From contig CM043013.1 of assembly GCA_023678885.1 (NCBI GenBank), positions 21,360,791-21,424,790 on the forward strand: a stretch of DNA of 64,000 nt. The letters are read 5' to 3'. Source of the stretch: Pogostemon cablin. Lineage: Eukaryota > Streptophyta > Magnoliopsida > Lamiales > Lamiaceae. Positions 35,105-48,442 of this stretch are shown piece by piece. A program made the translations under genes and the position numbers. The first letter of the stretch is position 1; each line of letters starts with the position of its first letter. Under the pieces are notes generated by a model. That model ran no database searches. It worked only from the letters and a program-made list of their open reading frames with translations, and was not told the DNA's origin.

Positions 35105-38100
35105 ATGGCTCGAGCTCTCCTTCTAATCGTCGGCTTTCTGGTCGCCGCCTCAATCGCAGGATCGGAGTTCCTACCGGAGGATAATCCGATCAGGCAAGTC
35201 GTCGACGGTTTGCACGAGCTCGAGTCGTCCATTCTCAAAGTTGTCGGAAACTCGCGACACGCCCTCTCCTTCGCTCGTTTTGCTCATAGGTCGTCTTTTC
35301 TCGATTTGTAGCTTCTGTTGTTTTAATCTTTATTTTTGGTTGATTTTTTTTTTAATAATATTATTTTTTGTTAAATAGGTATGGAAGGAGATACGAGAGC
35401 TCTGAGGAGATGCAGAGGAGGTTCGAGATTTTTGTGGAGACTTTGAGGATGATCCGATCGCATAACAAGAAAGGACTCTCCTACACTATGGGGATTAATG
35501 GTGAAATGCTCTTTTGCTATTATTTGTTCAGTAATTCATTTCTATGGGATTTGCTTATTTGTTGGTTTTCGTATTTGTTCAGTTATTTGCTGTATACTCA
35601 GGAATATAGCGACTGAATTGAGTCATATTAACCTTTTTTTTTTTTTTTTAAGATCAACCATGACTTCTAAAACCTTGGGAATAGAGTAATATTTTAGCTG
35701 AATCAATTGCTTTCTCAATGATATTCTGATCTAATTTGTAATCCTAAATGTTGGATTAAATAGCTAGTTGGTCGTGTTGACTGTTAACAATATTATGTTG
35801 AATAAATACTGGAAATTTTAGGCTAGGATCTATGAAATACCAAATTAGAATAATAATCGTGTGTGAGAGGTGCTCATGTTAGATTTTAGATAAAAATTAT
35901 TTATTTCTCTGCTTGAATATAGCTTCTGCTTCTGGCATGTAAATGAATTCAATTCTGCATCCTTCCTTACATATTTAAACTAGATAATTCAAAAGATGTG
36001 AAGGATTCTATCCATCTTATCCTATCGATCTATATATACGACTTGTAATGTTCTTAATTGATTTGTTAAAGATATGATCCCAGCATAATGCATATTTAAG
36101 CTGTCTTAAGATGTCATTCATCTCTTAAATTACAATTAGTAATTTCTTTAATATATAGTATATAAAAAAAAAAAAAACTTGTGTGATGGTGTCTCTTTTC
36201 ATTGTTATGTTTCACTTTCTATTAAAAATGCTTCACTTTTATTCGTCCTACATACAAAATTGTTTACATAATGGTTCCATGAGATTATTATTACTTCCCT
36301 TAGAGTATCATATTTTATTAAAAAAATGTGTTAGTTCTTATTTGTCTCACACAATTCATTCCACGAGGCTGTCTCACACGAGACTTTTATTCTTACAAGT
36401 TATTTCCTCTCCTTTATTATCTGCACATACATGTTGTCTTTGGATGCTTGCTGCCTTAAATAGTTAGAGGCATGACAATATTTTAAAAGAAAATTAATAT
36501 TCCTAGGGAGGAAAAATTGATTAGCTATTTATAGTATATTGTTATGTTGCCCTGAAATATTATTTCCCATTAAAGAAAAGTGGTACCCATACGGAGTAAA
36601 GTAGTCTTTGTCTGATGTTGGATCTGTTTCAAAGTCTTTGTCTCAAGTTGGAACGGTTTCAAAGTCTTTTCCTCAAGTTGGAATGGTTTCAAAGTCTTTT
36701 TATCAAGTTGGAACGATTTTTGCCAAATAATTGCGCATACTTGTCTGCACGCTCTTTAAGACGAAAGGCATGTAAAAATGCATGTCTTCTCCTATGGGGA
36801 TGCATACAAATAGTAATTTCTTGATTACGTGATTAAGTTACACGTAATTCTTGATTACGTGATTAAGTTACACATAAGCCCTATTGATATGCTGACATCC
36901 TTTAAATGGACAGAGTTTGCTGATATGACATGGGACGAGTTCCGTAAGCATAAATTAGGAGCCTCTCAAAATTGCTCTGCTACTTTAAAGGGCAACCACA
37001 AACTCACTGATGCTGCCCTTCCTGTCTTGGTACTTACAACTTTTTCTATCTCACTATTGGTGCTTTTGTGCTGTTCACTGTAACTGCACTTCATTTTAAC
37101 TTCATTCAGGATATTAACATTTATTGATATTCAAATTTGATGTCTTGTAAGCATGTGTAATACTTTAACTATCCTGCTCGATCCATATGATCTGTCGACT
37201 CTATTCAATATTAATTTTCCAGTTGAATGGTTGAGTCCGACTGATAGGCTTTCATGAAATGAAGATGCTATTTCATTATGCTGCTAGTATTTGACTTGTC
37301 TGTAATGATTGCAGAAAGACTGGAGGGAAGCTGGCATTGTTAGCCCCGTAAAGAATCAAGGTCACTGTGGATCTTGCTGGACATTCAGGTTAAGACTAAT
37401 TTTTGGGTTCATACAGGATATTTGGAATTCATTTTCCTTTTTTAAAACATTGATTGCATCAAAACATCAGTAGTAGATATGATGCAAGGCTTCTAATGTT
37501 TGAGATGTTTACAGCACGACTGGAGCACTAGAGGCAGCATATACTCAAGCATTTGGTAAGGGCATTTCTCTATCCGAGCAGCAGCTTGTTGATTGTGCTG
37601 GAGCATTCAATAACTTCGGTTGCAACGGAGGATTGCCCTCTCAGGCTTTCGAATATATAAAATATAATGGTGGGCTTGAGACTGAGGATGCATATCCATA
37701 TACTGGAAAGAATGGAGAGTGTCAGTATTCTTCTGAAAATGTTGGTGTACGCGTACTTGGCTCTGTCAATATCTCCTTGGTAAGATGCTTAACCAATTTT
37801 TTTGCATTTCTTTCGGCTTTGCATATTTTTAATGGAGCAACTGAAAAGGAAGCAGGTCAGTCATGTAACGCCATATCATCATCTTAAACCTTAAACTTGC
37901 TAATTCCACATGTTCAAAATCCAACTTTGCCTAGAATGGCTCAATTTGTCACATTGATTGTTTTCTTTGCTCTAAGTTCTAATTTCTTTTTAAAAAGAAA
38001 AAACCTCTAAAATTTGTTATTGGCTGTTCAAGATGAAGCCATTAAGATACTGTAATATGCCGTATGCTTTTACTTGTTTCGTAACATTTTCACAAAATGA

Positions 38101-38594
38101 CAGGGAGCAGAAGATGAACTTAAGCACGCTGTAGCATTTGTTAGGCCCGTAAGTGTGGCTTTTGAGGTTGTTAATGGATTCCGAGCATACAAAAATGGAG
38201 TTTACACCAGTACTACTTGTGGCAGCTCCTCGATGGTGAGATAATCACCCTATCAAAATGCCCTCATAACGTTGAGATTTTCTCACCCTCGTCTTAAAAT
38301 GTACAGGACGTAAATCACGCTGTTCTTGCTGTTGGTTACGGAGTTGAAGATGGCGTACCGTATTGGCTGATCAAGAACTCATGGGGCGCTGAATGGGGCG
38401 ACAATGGCTACTTCAAAATGGAGATGGGCAAGAACATGTGTGGTAAGTATTGGAGATACATATCATCTGATATACATTTGTGTGAGTTTGGAGTTTTACC
38501 CAAGTTGGTTAGTTAGCTATAAGTTTGTTTTTCATGAATGGGCTACATTATTTCAGGTGTTGCAACGTGTGCATCGTACCCCGTGGTTGCTTAG
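35105..38594 (+). CDS. ALP: Aleurain-like vacuolar cysteine protease (papain family, cathepsin H type)
   Basis: Eight exons with GT-AG introns: 35105-35289, 35379-35500, 36914-37029, 37315-37388, 37515-37779, 38104-38235, 38307-38442 and 38557-38594, joining in phase to 355 aa, close to the Arabidopsis aleurain length. A hydrophobic signal peptide (residues 2 to about 19) is followed by NPIR at 27-30, the known vacuolar sorting signal of aleurain. The inhibitory propeptide spans about 21-140, with QNCSAT (121-126) matching the cathepsin H mini-chain that confers aminopeptidase activity. Catalytic residues are present: Gln156, Cys162 in GHCGSCW, His302 in VNHAVLAVGYG and Asn322 in IKNSWG. The protein should be processed in the vacuole and work in protein turnover and senescence. 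No break is seen. Intron 2 (1.4 kb) holds tandem repeats. Confidence 0.97.
36604..36723. repeat. 30-bp tandem repeat (4 units) in intron 2 of the protease gene
   Basis: Units of GTCTTTGTCTCAAGTTGGAA followed by CGGTTTCAAA repeat four times with a few substitutions. The repeat is intronic and not coding. Its only effect on the gene would be through intron length or regulation. Confidence 0.92.
36818..36876. repeat. 30-bp direct duplication in intron 2 of the protease gene
   Basis: TTCTTGATTACGTGATTAAG followed by TTACACGTAA occurs twice head to tail; the second copy has one base changed. It lies about 40 bp before the acceptor of exon 3. Confidence 0.92.
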
Positions 38595-39164
38595 TTCTGA
38601 TGATAATGTGAACAACAGTGGGAGGGTGATCATGTCACAGATTCGGTTTCAGCTTTGTTGTAATTTACAAAATAATAATATTCGGTTTTAAAAAGGCAAG
38701 ATATCTCCATTAAGGATTCTTTGTAAATTATCTAATTTATCATCCTGCTCCTTATTTTCAAACTGTCAATGTACAATGACATTTGTCAATGAAAGACAAT
38801 TCTTCATCTATATATATCAGACTACTGCTTTGTACGGAAAAATATTTATTTTCTTGTATGATAAACAACAATTCTTAAAAAAAAAAAACACAAGAATATG
38901 TATATTTTTTAAATGACTTGTGGTTTATTTTCTTGTATGATAAACAACAATTCTTAAAAAAATAATAATAAAAAATAAAAAAATAAAAAAAATTGATATT
39001 TTGACAAAAAAAACACAAGAATATTTAAATAAAAAATAAAAAATAAAAGTGCACGTATATGAAGTTGCATGCAATTTATACTCCACTACAATTCATACTT
39101 AAGTTTCAAGTGATATCAACTATCAAGCTCCAAAATCTAGTAAATATATATATATATATATATA
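38595..39164. other. 3' flank of the protease gene with an approximately 79-bp duplication
   Basis: Past the stop codon the sequence becomes A+T-rich and contains two copies of a phrase beginning TTATTTTCTTGTATGATAAA (near 38846 and 38925), each followed by an A-rich tract and 'acacaagaatat'. A TA run lies at 39142-39164. No gene seen. Confidence 0.7.
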
Positions 39165-40230
39165 AAAGTATATTATAGCAGAAACTTTTTTTGTTGACGT
39201 GTCGTCTCCAGAGCGCTCTAATGTGACGTGTAATTTTCTTAATTTTTTGGATTTTTTAATATTTTTTAATATTTTCCTTATTTACATTTAATTAACTTCC
39301 TTATTTAATATTTTCTTTTTTAAATAATGTATTTCTTATTTTTAATAATGATTAAATTTTTAATATTTTATTATTTATTTGGGTATAATTAATTAATTAC
39401 TAAATCTTTTAATGCAATTAATAAATTAATTAATATCAAATTAAGTCATATATATAAAGAGAAAAAAGAATATTTCATATAATATTTTCTCTCACCCCAA
39501 TAAATAAGAATATTTGGTTATTTATTCTAAATGCACGCATTCTATTCTCCAAGAAAAATGTGAGCTTTCTTATTTATTTCAATAGAGAGAATCAAGTAGA
39601 GATTCGAGCTACCGATTCAAGTATTCTTCAAGAGGAATAGAACTTATTCGAATCTCTAAAAAATCGATTCAAGTATTCTTCAAGAGAAAGAGAACTGATT
39701 CAAATATTCCTGAAACGATTTACCTCTTAAGAATCGATTATTCAAGAGGAAGAGAATTGATTCTAGTATTTTTGAATAAATTTACATCTTAAAAATCATT
39801 TTTTCAAGAGTAAGAGGATCGATTCAAGTATTCTTGAGTCGATTACATCTTAAGAATCAATTCTTTAAGATGAAAAAAATTGATTCAAGTATTCTTTAAG
39901 ATCTACCTCTAAAGTATTGATTCAAGTATTCTTCAAGAGGATCGACGATTCAAGTACTCTTGAATCGATTTACCTCTAAAGAATAAGAGTTTGAAATACT
40001 AATTTATGTATCAAAAGAACAAGAGGTTGAAAACTAATTCATGTATCGAATCGAAAGCTTAAATTCTTTAAGTTAAAGCATTATTTCATATCAAATAACA
40101 TTAAAATTGAGTTTGTAAATATTTGTTAATTTTTTTAATTTAGTATATTAATATTTACATATATCTTAATTATTCAATGAATTACAAAATTTTATTTTCT
40201 TTAGTTGTTTATATAATTTGAAACTAATAA
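39165..40230 (+). repeat. Dispersed A+T-rich repeat 'S', left copy
   Basis: Begins near a 'gacgtgtcgtct' and the palindrome AGAGCGCTCT, and contains from 39590 to 40000 a diverged array of GATTCAAGTATTCTTGAATC-like words with inverted symmetry, spaced about 60 bp. A second copy in the same orientation lies at 55225-56600. Class unknown; no coding capacity. Confidence 0.7.
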
Positions 40231-40237
40231 AATTAAA

Positions 40238-40649
<412 letters not shown>

Positions 40650-42766
40650 GAAATAATCTGAAAGAAGAAATAAAATTTTTGAAAAATTAAAATTTTATTC
40701 AAGAATCTAGAATATCTAGATTAGAAAATGATATTAAGGGAAAAAATATTATTCAACCAGATATTCAGAATAATTTACCTATAATAGAAAAAGATAATTT
40801 TTTATCTACCATTGAGGCAGTTATATCTCAAAAATGGTATATAAAAATATCATTGTTGATTGATAATCTTTATACAAGATCATTTATTGCTCTAGTAGAT
40901 AGTGGAGCAGATTTAAATGTTATTCAGGAAGGATTAATTCCTACTAGATATTTTCATAAAACAAGTCATACTTTATGGCATGCTGGTGGTGATAAACTCC
41001 AAATAGAATATAAAATTCCTAAAGCTTATGTATGCATTAATAATAAGTGCATTTCGCAAAGTTTTATACTTGCAAAAAATATTTCTAACCAAATTATACT
41101 TGGTACACCATTTTTAAATAATATTTATCCCATAAAAAATATTGATAATAAAGGGATTATTGGTACTTTCCAAGGTAATAATATTTTCCTTGAATTTATA
41201 GTTGAACCAATTACTAAAAAATTACATAGTCTTTATGATAATATTAAGGCTAAGCAGAATCAAATAGGATTTTTGAAACAAGAGATTAATATTGTTACTA
41301 TTAATGAACAACTAAAAAATCCTAAATTACAGGATAAGATTAGTATCTTGAAAAATGAATTTTCATTAGAAATATGTAATGACCATCCCAATGCTTTTTG
41401 GGATAGGAAAAAACATATTATATTTTTTCCATATGAAGAAGATTTTGATGAAAAGAATATTCCGACAAAGGCTAGACCTTGTCAAATGAATTCAGAATAT
41501 TTAGAATTATGTAAAAAAGAAATAGAATCTTTATTACAGAAAGGACTAATAAGTCATTCTCAATCACCGTGGTCATGTACTGCATTTTATGTTAATAAAC
41601 ATTCTGAGATAGAAAGAGGTGTCCCAAGATTGGTAATAAATTATAAACCTCTTAATAAAGTTTTAAAATGGATTAGACATCCAATTCCTAATAAAAAGGA
41701 TTTATTAGATAGACTTTATGATGGTCTAATATTTTCAAAATTTGATTTAAAGTCAGGATATTGGCAAATTCAAATTAATAAATCTGATAGATATAAAACA
41801 ACATTTAATGTTCCAATTGGACATTATGAATGGAATGTAATGCCGTTTGGGCTTAAGAATGCTCCTTCTGAATTTCAGAAGATAATGAATGATATATTTA
41901 CTCCTTATAGTGAGTTTATAATTGTTTATATTGATGATATTTTGATTTATTCAAAGACTATTGAAATGCATTTTAAGCATTTACATATTTTTAAATATTT
42001 GATTAAACAAAATGGTCTAGTAATATCTAAACCAAAAATGGATTTATTTCAAACTAGAATAAAATTTCTAGGACATTTTATTGAAAAAGGAAATATAATT
42101 CCTATCAATAGGAGTATAGATTTTGCTGAAAAATTTTCAGATATTATAACTGATAAAACTCAGTCACAAAGATTTTTAGGGAGTTTGAATTATATTGCTC
42201 CTTATTATCATAATTTAGTAAAAAATACGGCTATCTTATATGATAGATTAAAAAAGAATCCTAAACCTTGGACTGACAGTCATACTAATGCAGTTAAGAA
42301 AATCAAAGATAATGTTAAAACATTACCATGCTTAATGATTAGCAATCCTAATTGGGAAAATTTTATAGAAACTGATGCTTCTGATATAGGGTTTGGAGGA
42401 ATTCTTACCCAGAAAAATCCAGATAATAAACAAATGCATTTAATTAGATTCCATTCGGGGAAATGGAATAATGCACAAAAGAATTATGCTACGGTGGCTA
42501 AAGAAATTCTTGCAATTGTAAAATGTGTTTTAAAATTTCAAGATGATTTATATAATCAAAAATTTACTATTGTTACTGATTGTAGTGCAGCTAAATTTAT
42601 GTTTAATAAAGATTTTAAACATGATGTTTCTAAGCAAATGTTTGCTAGGTGGCAGGCTCATTTAGCCCCTTTTGATTTTAATATTATTTATAAAAAAGGA
42701 GAAGATAATAATCTTCCAGATTTTCTAACCCGTGAATATTTTAATGGCAGGAATGAAACGGGGTAG
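40650..42766 (+). pseudogene. Viral protease-RT-RNase H, inverted copy
   Basis: Frame open from after a TAA near 40691 to the stop at 42764-42766, 637 codons counted from a TTG at 40853; no ATG start is available at the N-terminus. It shows the aspartic protease DSGA (near 40900), RT motifs with MPFGLKNAPSEFQK and the YIDD catalytic box near 41930-41941, and RNase H with ETDASDIGFGG. It differs from the minus-strand copy at 43350-45389 by only about ten residues. The preceding capsid region is missing on this side. Confidence 0.88.
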
Positions 42767-42961
42767 CGGATCTTCCTCTCCATGGAGGGGAAGAGGAGGC
42801 AGGAGTGGGGGTTATACCCTTAATACTCCTAAAGACAAAGGAAAATCCCCTGAGATCATATCTCAACATGGGAAAAGAAAACTTGTGAACAAAAATTTGT
42901 CACAAGAATTTGAGGATATGGATACTGAAAGGAGTAATACTACCTTTGCTAATATAGTGGA
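42741..42961 (+). pseudogene. Viral downstream ORF, first 74 codons (inverted copy)
   Basis: The frame overlaps the end of the RT ORF and begins with a glycine- and serine-rich basic stretch. It matches the start of the 403-codon ORF at 50030-51241. It is cut at 42961, where the sequence turns into the opposite strand's copy. After the break it runs into unrelated codons and a stop at 42990. Confidence 0.85.
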
Positions 42962-43152
42962 AATATTGATTTTAATTAATATTTGTTCATAATATGCCCG
43001 AGACTTATAAGTTCTCATCTCATTTGAACCATTGTCCAAATATCTGTTCATAAGAAACCATGGATCCTCACTCCATTTGAGATCCTTGTCTTCTAATTTG
43101 AAGATTATTTCTTCATGCTCTTTTCTGAAATATTTTTCATTAAAATCAATAT
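42962..43152. other. Spacer between the two arms of the viral inverted repeat
   Basis: A 191-bp loop containing minus-strand viral downstream-ORF sequence (about codons 75-140) that has no partner in the plus arm. The end near 42980 is fused directly to the end of the plus arm. Confidence 0.85.
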
Positions 43153-43384
43153 TTGCCACTATATTAGCAAAGGTAGTATTACTCCTTTCAGTATCCATAT
43201 CCTCAAATTCTTGTGACAAATTTTTGTTCACAAGTTTTCTTTTCCCATGTTGAGATATGATCTCAGGGGATTTTCCTTTGTCTTTAGGAGTATTAAGGGT
43301 ATAACCCCCACTCCTGCCTCCTCTTCCCCTCCATGGAGAGGAAGATCCGCTACCCCGTTTCATTCCTGCCATTAAAATATTCAC
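42985..43384 (-). pseudogene. Viral downstream ORF, first about 133 codons (unit B)
   Basis: Same N-terminus as the ORF at 50030-51241, beginning 35 bases before the RT ORF ends. Identity stops at about codon 133 (near 42985), where the DNA switches to the inverted copy, so about 270 codons are missing. Confidence 0.85.
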
Positions 43385-45389
43385 GGGTTAGAAAATCTGG
43401 AAGATTATTATCTTCTCCTTTTTTATAAATAATATTAAAATAAAAAGGGGCTAAATGAGCCTGCCACCTAGCAAACATTTGCTTAGAAACATCATGTTTA
43501 AAATCTTTATTAAACATAAATTTAGCTGCACTACAATCAGGAACAATAGTAAATTTTTGATTATATAAATCATCTTGAAATTTTAAAACACATTTTACAA
43601 TTGCAAGAATTTCTTTAGCCACCGTAGCATAATTCTTTTGTGCATTATTCCATTTCCCCGAATGGAATCTAATTAAATGCATTTGTTTATTATCTGGATT
43701 TTTCTGGGTAAGAATTCCTCCAAACCCTATATCAGAAGCATCAGTTTCTATAAAATTTTCCCAATTAGGATTGCTAATCATTAAGCATGGTAATGTTTTA
43801 ACATTATCTTTGATTTTCTTAACTGCATTAGTATGACTGTCAGTCCAAGGTTTAGGATTCTTTTTTAATCTATCATATAAGATAGCCGTATTTTTTACTA
43901 AATTATGATAATAAGGAGCAATATAATTCAAACTCCCTAAAAATCTTTGTGACTGAGTTTTATCAGTTATAATATCTGAAAATTTTTCAGCAAAATCTAT
44001 ACTCCTATTGATAGGAATTATATTTCCTTTTTCAATAAAATGTCCTAGAAATTTTATTCTAGTTTGAAATAAATCCATTTTTGGTTTAGATATTACTAGA
44101 CCATTTTGTTTAATCAAAGATTTAAAAATATGTAAATGCTTAAAATGCATTTCAATAGTCTTTGAATAAATCAAAATATCATCAATATAAACAATTATAA
44201 ACTCACTATAAGGAGTAAATATATCATTCATTATCTTCTGAAATTCAGAAGGAGCATTCTTAAGCCCAAACGGCATTACATTCCATTCATAATGTCCAAT
44301 TGGAACATTAAATGCTGTTTTATATCTATCAGATTTATTAATTTGAATTTGCCAATATCCTGACTTTAAATCAAATTTTGAAAATATTAGACCATCATAA
44401 AGTCTATCTAATAAATCCTTTTTATTAGGAATTGGATGTCTAATCCATTTTAAAACTTTATTAAGAGGTTTATAATTTATTACCAATCTTGGGACACCTC
44501 TTTCTATCTCAGAATGTTTATTAACATAAAATGCAGTACATGACCACGGTGATTGAGAATGACTTATTAGTCCTTTCTGTAATAAAGATTCTATTTCTTT
44601 TTTACATAATTCTAAATATTCTGAATTCATTTGACAAGGTCTAGCCTTTGTCGGAATATTCTTTTCATCAAAATCTTCTTCATATGGAAGAAATATAATA
44701 TGTTTTTTCCTATCCCAAAAAGCATTGGGATGGTCATTACATATTTCTAATGAAAATTCATTTTTCAAGATACTAATCTTATCCTGTAATTTAGGATTTT
44801 TTTGTTGTTCATTAATAGTAACAATATTAATCTCTTGTTTCAAAAATCCTATTTGATTCTGCTTAGCCTTAATATTATCATAAAGACTATGTAATTTTTT
44901 AGTAATTGGTTCAACTATAAATTCAAGGAAAATATTATTACCTTGGAAAGTACCAATAATCCCTTTATTATCAATATTTTTTATGGGATAAATATTATTT
45001 AAAAATGGTGTACCAAGTATAATTTGGTTAGAAATATTTTTTGCAAGTATAAAACTTTGCGAAATGCACTTATTATTAATGCATACATAAGCTTTAGGAA
45101 TTTTATATTCTATTTGGAGTTTATCACCACCAGCATGCCATAAAGTATGACTTGTTTTATGAAAATATCTAGTAGGAATTAATCCTTCCTGAATAACATT
45201 TAAATCTGCTCCACTATCTACTAGAGCAATAAATGATCTTGTATCAAGTTTATCAATCAACAATGATATTTTTATATACCATTTTTGAGATATAACTGTC
45301 TCAATGGTAGATAAAAAATTATCTTTTTCTATTATAGGTAAATTATTCTGAATATCTGGTTGAATAATATTTTTTTCCCTTAATATCAT
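43350..45389 (-). pseudogene. Viral protease-RT-RNase H, unit B
   Basis: A 679-codon frame with protease DSGA (about residue 57), RT fingers and palm with YIDD (about 397-400) and RNase H to the end. It retains every main motif. The frame begins after an A-tract frame change near 45375, and upstream, near 45516-45518, a CAA-to-TAA change separates it from the capsid ORF that in unit A is in the same frame. Enzymes of this type convert pregenomic RNA to DNA in the cytoplasm. Confidence 0.9.
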
Positions 45390-45525
45390 TTTCTAATCTA
45401 GATATTCTAGATTCTTGAATAAAATCTTCATTTTTCAAAAATTTTATTTCTTCTTTCAGATTATTAATCTCTTTATAAATATCTGGTAGAGATATATCTC
45501 TTTGACTTTGATACTTCATTTTTAA

Positions 45526-47766
45526 TTAGTTCATAACCTCTGACATATTATAAGATTTATTCTTATTAAGAATATTGTTTATTTTTTCTTCTTCTTTATT
45601 AGAAGTAGATGTCGAAGTACTATTCTCATTTCCTAACTCATCAATTATTTTAGTCCTTAATAAAGGATCTTTTATTAATTTTAATAACTCAAAAATATTT
45701 TGAGAATCCAAAACATTAATACTCATATTAGAGAATTGAGACATAATTTTATAAAATTCAGATTGATTATGATCAATATTATTTATTTCTTTAGGACATA
45801 TTAATCCTTCTTTACATGGTTCACATTCTTCTGATTCACATAATTCTTCATTATCTAAATTTCTTATAATTTCTTCTTCTGATTCAGAAGTAGTATAACT
45901 TTCTGATTCCTCAGATTCAGATTTTTCTATTAAAGATTGTATTATGATATTCTTTATATCATCAGGAATTTCTAAATTAGAAATTCTTTTCTTTGTCCAA
46001 CAAAATTCATTGGTATGACCTTTTCTTTTACATATTGTACAATATCTTTTTTTATTCTTATTGAATCTTTTCATATACGCTTTCTTTTGGAATTCATTTT
46101 TCTTTTGGAAATTATCTTCCCTTCTTTTCTTTTTTCTTTCAATATATTTAGGAGAATGTCTCCTATGTTTAGATTTATAAATCTTTTCCTTTTTACTTTT
46201 ACTGGATGAAGGATTATCCAATCCAAATTGTTGACAAAATTCTCCCAATTGTTTCTTTTCCAAGAAACTTTGTCTTTTTAATTGTTGATTTAACTTTATT
46301 TCATTAAATAAAGCCAATCCTTCTTGAATACAAGTGTATATTAGAGCTCCATATGTAAATTTTTCATAAGGAATGGTAATATTATTACCTTTTATAGTTT
46401 TTCTTATTCTTTCAGCAAATAAGCTTGGTAATCCATCAACAAATTTGGATTTCCAATGAGTAATATTACACTCTGGTAATTCCATAACTCTGCTTAGGAA
46501 AGTATCTTTATACCACCTAAAATCAGAGAGTGTTCTACATCGTAGATTCTGTAATAATATTCTAATAGTATCACTATTATCACTAAATCTTCCTGTAAAA
46601 TGTTCAATTACATTTACTGCTAATGTATATACTGCAGTTTCAAGAATTTTATCATCTTCTTGCTTTATAGCATTTAAAATATTATCTCTATCATGTGGAT
46701 TTAAATAATTATCCCACCAACCTTTAAGTTGGCCTGTAAATCCAGCTATTATCATTGCTGCAATAGTTTTATCAGTATTTTGACTATTCTTACATATTGT
46801 AGAATACATTAACATTCTATGAACAGTATTATAAATCTGTTTATTAGAATATCCATCAATATTCCACTCATAAATCTTATTACCAGAATAACTGATATCA
46901 ATAGTATCAGTGTATTCTTCATGTAATACATCCATAGGCGTAGGTCTATTATAATAGAACTTACTTTGAATGGGTCTATCTGCCCATTTATTATGGAGTT
47001 TATTTATTTGATCTTGAAAAATCTTTTTATATTCTGGGTTTTCTATCAAATTATCATCTAACTCTTTATCTAGAGTTCTTATACTAAGTTTATCAAACTT
47101 TTCTTCAAGATATTTTTCTAACTCATATAATGGTTGAGTTTTAAAATTAGAAATTATTGGAGGAGGTTGAAAACTAGGAAATATTTCCTTTTTTATAGGA
47201 ACATTAGAAACTTCTGATGTAGAGGCTTTTTCCTTATTTTCAACAATTTCTTTTCCCTTATCAAGAGATTTTCTATTAATTGTAGTAATAATCAAATCCA
47301 ATTTATCATGTATAGATTGAATTTGTTCACCCATTATTACTAAAGATAAATTAGTATAATTTTGGTTTTTAAACATATTATTAATATGTTTACATGTAAC
47401 CTGAAGTGTATCATCTTCAATTAATTTAGCAAATGCTAAGAAATTTAAATCATTAATTTTAAATGGTTGCTGTGGGGGATATTTTCCTGAAACCACTGAA
47501 TCATTTTGCAAAGTATAATTTCTTTCCAGAATAAGAATATAATTCTTAACATATGTTTCTATAAACCATACTGCAAATGGTATTATCATATTTTTTTCTT
47601 TACAAGTTTTATAAAACTCTTCTTGAAATTTACTAATTTCATTATTAGTAAAATTATCAAAAAACCAATCTCTGAAAGGTGAATAACCTTCACTCTTAAA
47701 TTCTTCCGAAATAATCTTTCTGGCTTTAGAACCAGGACTGAAATCTATTATTTCTTCAAAATCCAT
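45526..47766 (-). pseudogene. Viral capsid-like ORF with zinc knuckle, unit B
   Basis: A 746-codon open frame from ATG 47766. After an acidic N-terminal half there is a capsid-like helical region, a lysine- and arginine-rich stretch, and a CCHC zinc knuckle (C-x2-C-x4-H-x4-C, near residues 572-586), followed by Ser/Glu repeats. This organisation is that of caulimovirid coat proteins. It ends eleven bases into what unit A reads as the RT frame start. It is labelled a pseudogene because the locus as a whole is not a working virus, although the frame itself is open. Confidence 0.8.
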
Positions 47767-47769
47767 AAA

Positions 47770-48168
47770 TTATATAGATTCATACATTTTCGACATTGTC
47801 GGTTCCATCCTATTGGATTCTTTAATGATATTGTTTCTATTTTTATATAATTTTTTTATTTCAGGATTTAATCCTATTACAGATTCCATCTCATCTGTAT
47901 ATTTTTCATCTTCTATTTGAGATGTAAAGGTTCTATTTTCTCTTAATTGAGAAGTAGAAGCTCTGGGTGTTTCCACCATATAATCAATTGGAGAAATATA
48001 ATTTCTCATTGAAATGCTTTTTTGTATTTTATTGGGTTCAAACTGTATATTTACAGTTCCTTCTGAACTCTGTATAATATTTAAAATATTATTATGAATT
48101 CTAATAAGGATATTACAGATTAAAAAACTAATCGGCATCTTATTATTCAAATAACACTTAAATAACAA
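47770..48168 (-). pseudogene. Short viral ORF before the capsid ORF, unit B
   Basis: A 132-codon frame in the same frame as the capsid ORF, separated from it only by a TAA and one codon; both units share this stop. From its position it could be the C-terminal part of a movement protein, but no 30K-family motif was recognised. The N-terminus is lost in the promoter/leader region. Confidence 0.45.
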
Positions 48169-48442
48169 TTTCCAAAAAAAGTCCTAAAACGCCTATCAAT
48201 CGGCTCAACTGGAGAAACAGGAAAAACATATTTAAGCATTAATTATAAAATAAGGCCAGTTAATACAAGTAATCATACCTTTAGAATTATATCAGTTTTA
48301 TCTATACATAAATCATATTATTACCATGTTAACATTACAGATAGTCATGGATCAACACATAAAGAGTTTAGCCTATTAGGCTAAACATGAACATGATTAA
48401 ATAAATACAGAAATTAAAAACTAAGACTAAGAATACTTACGT

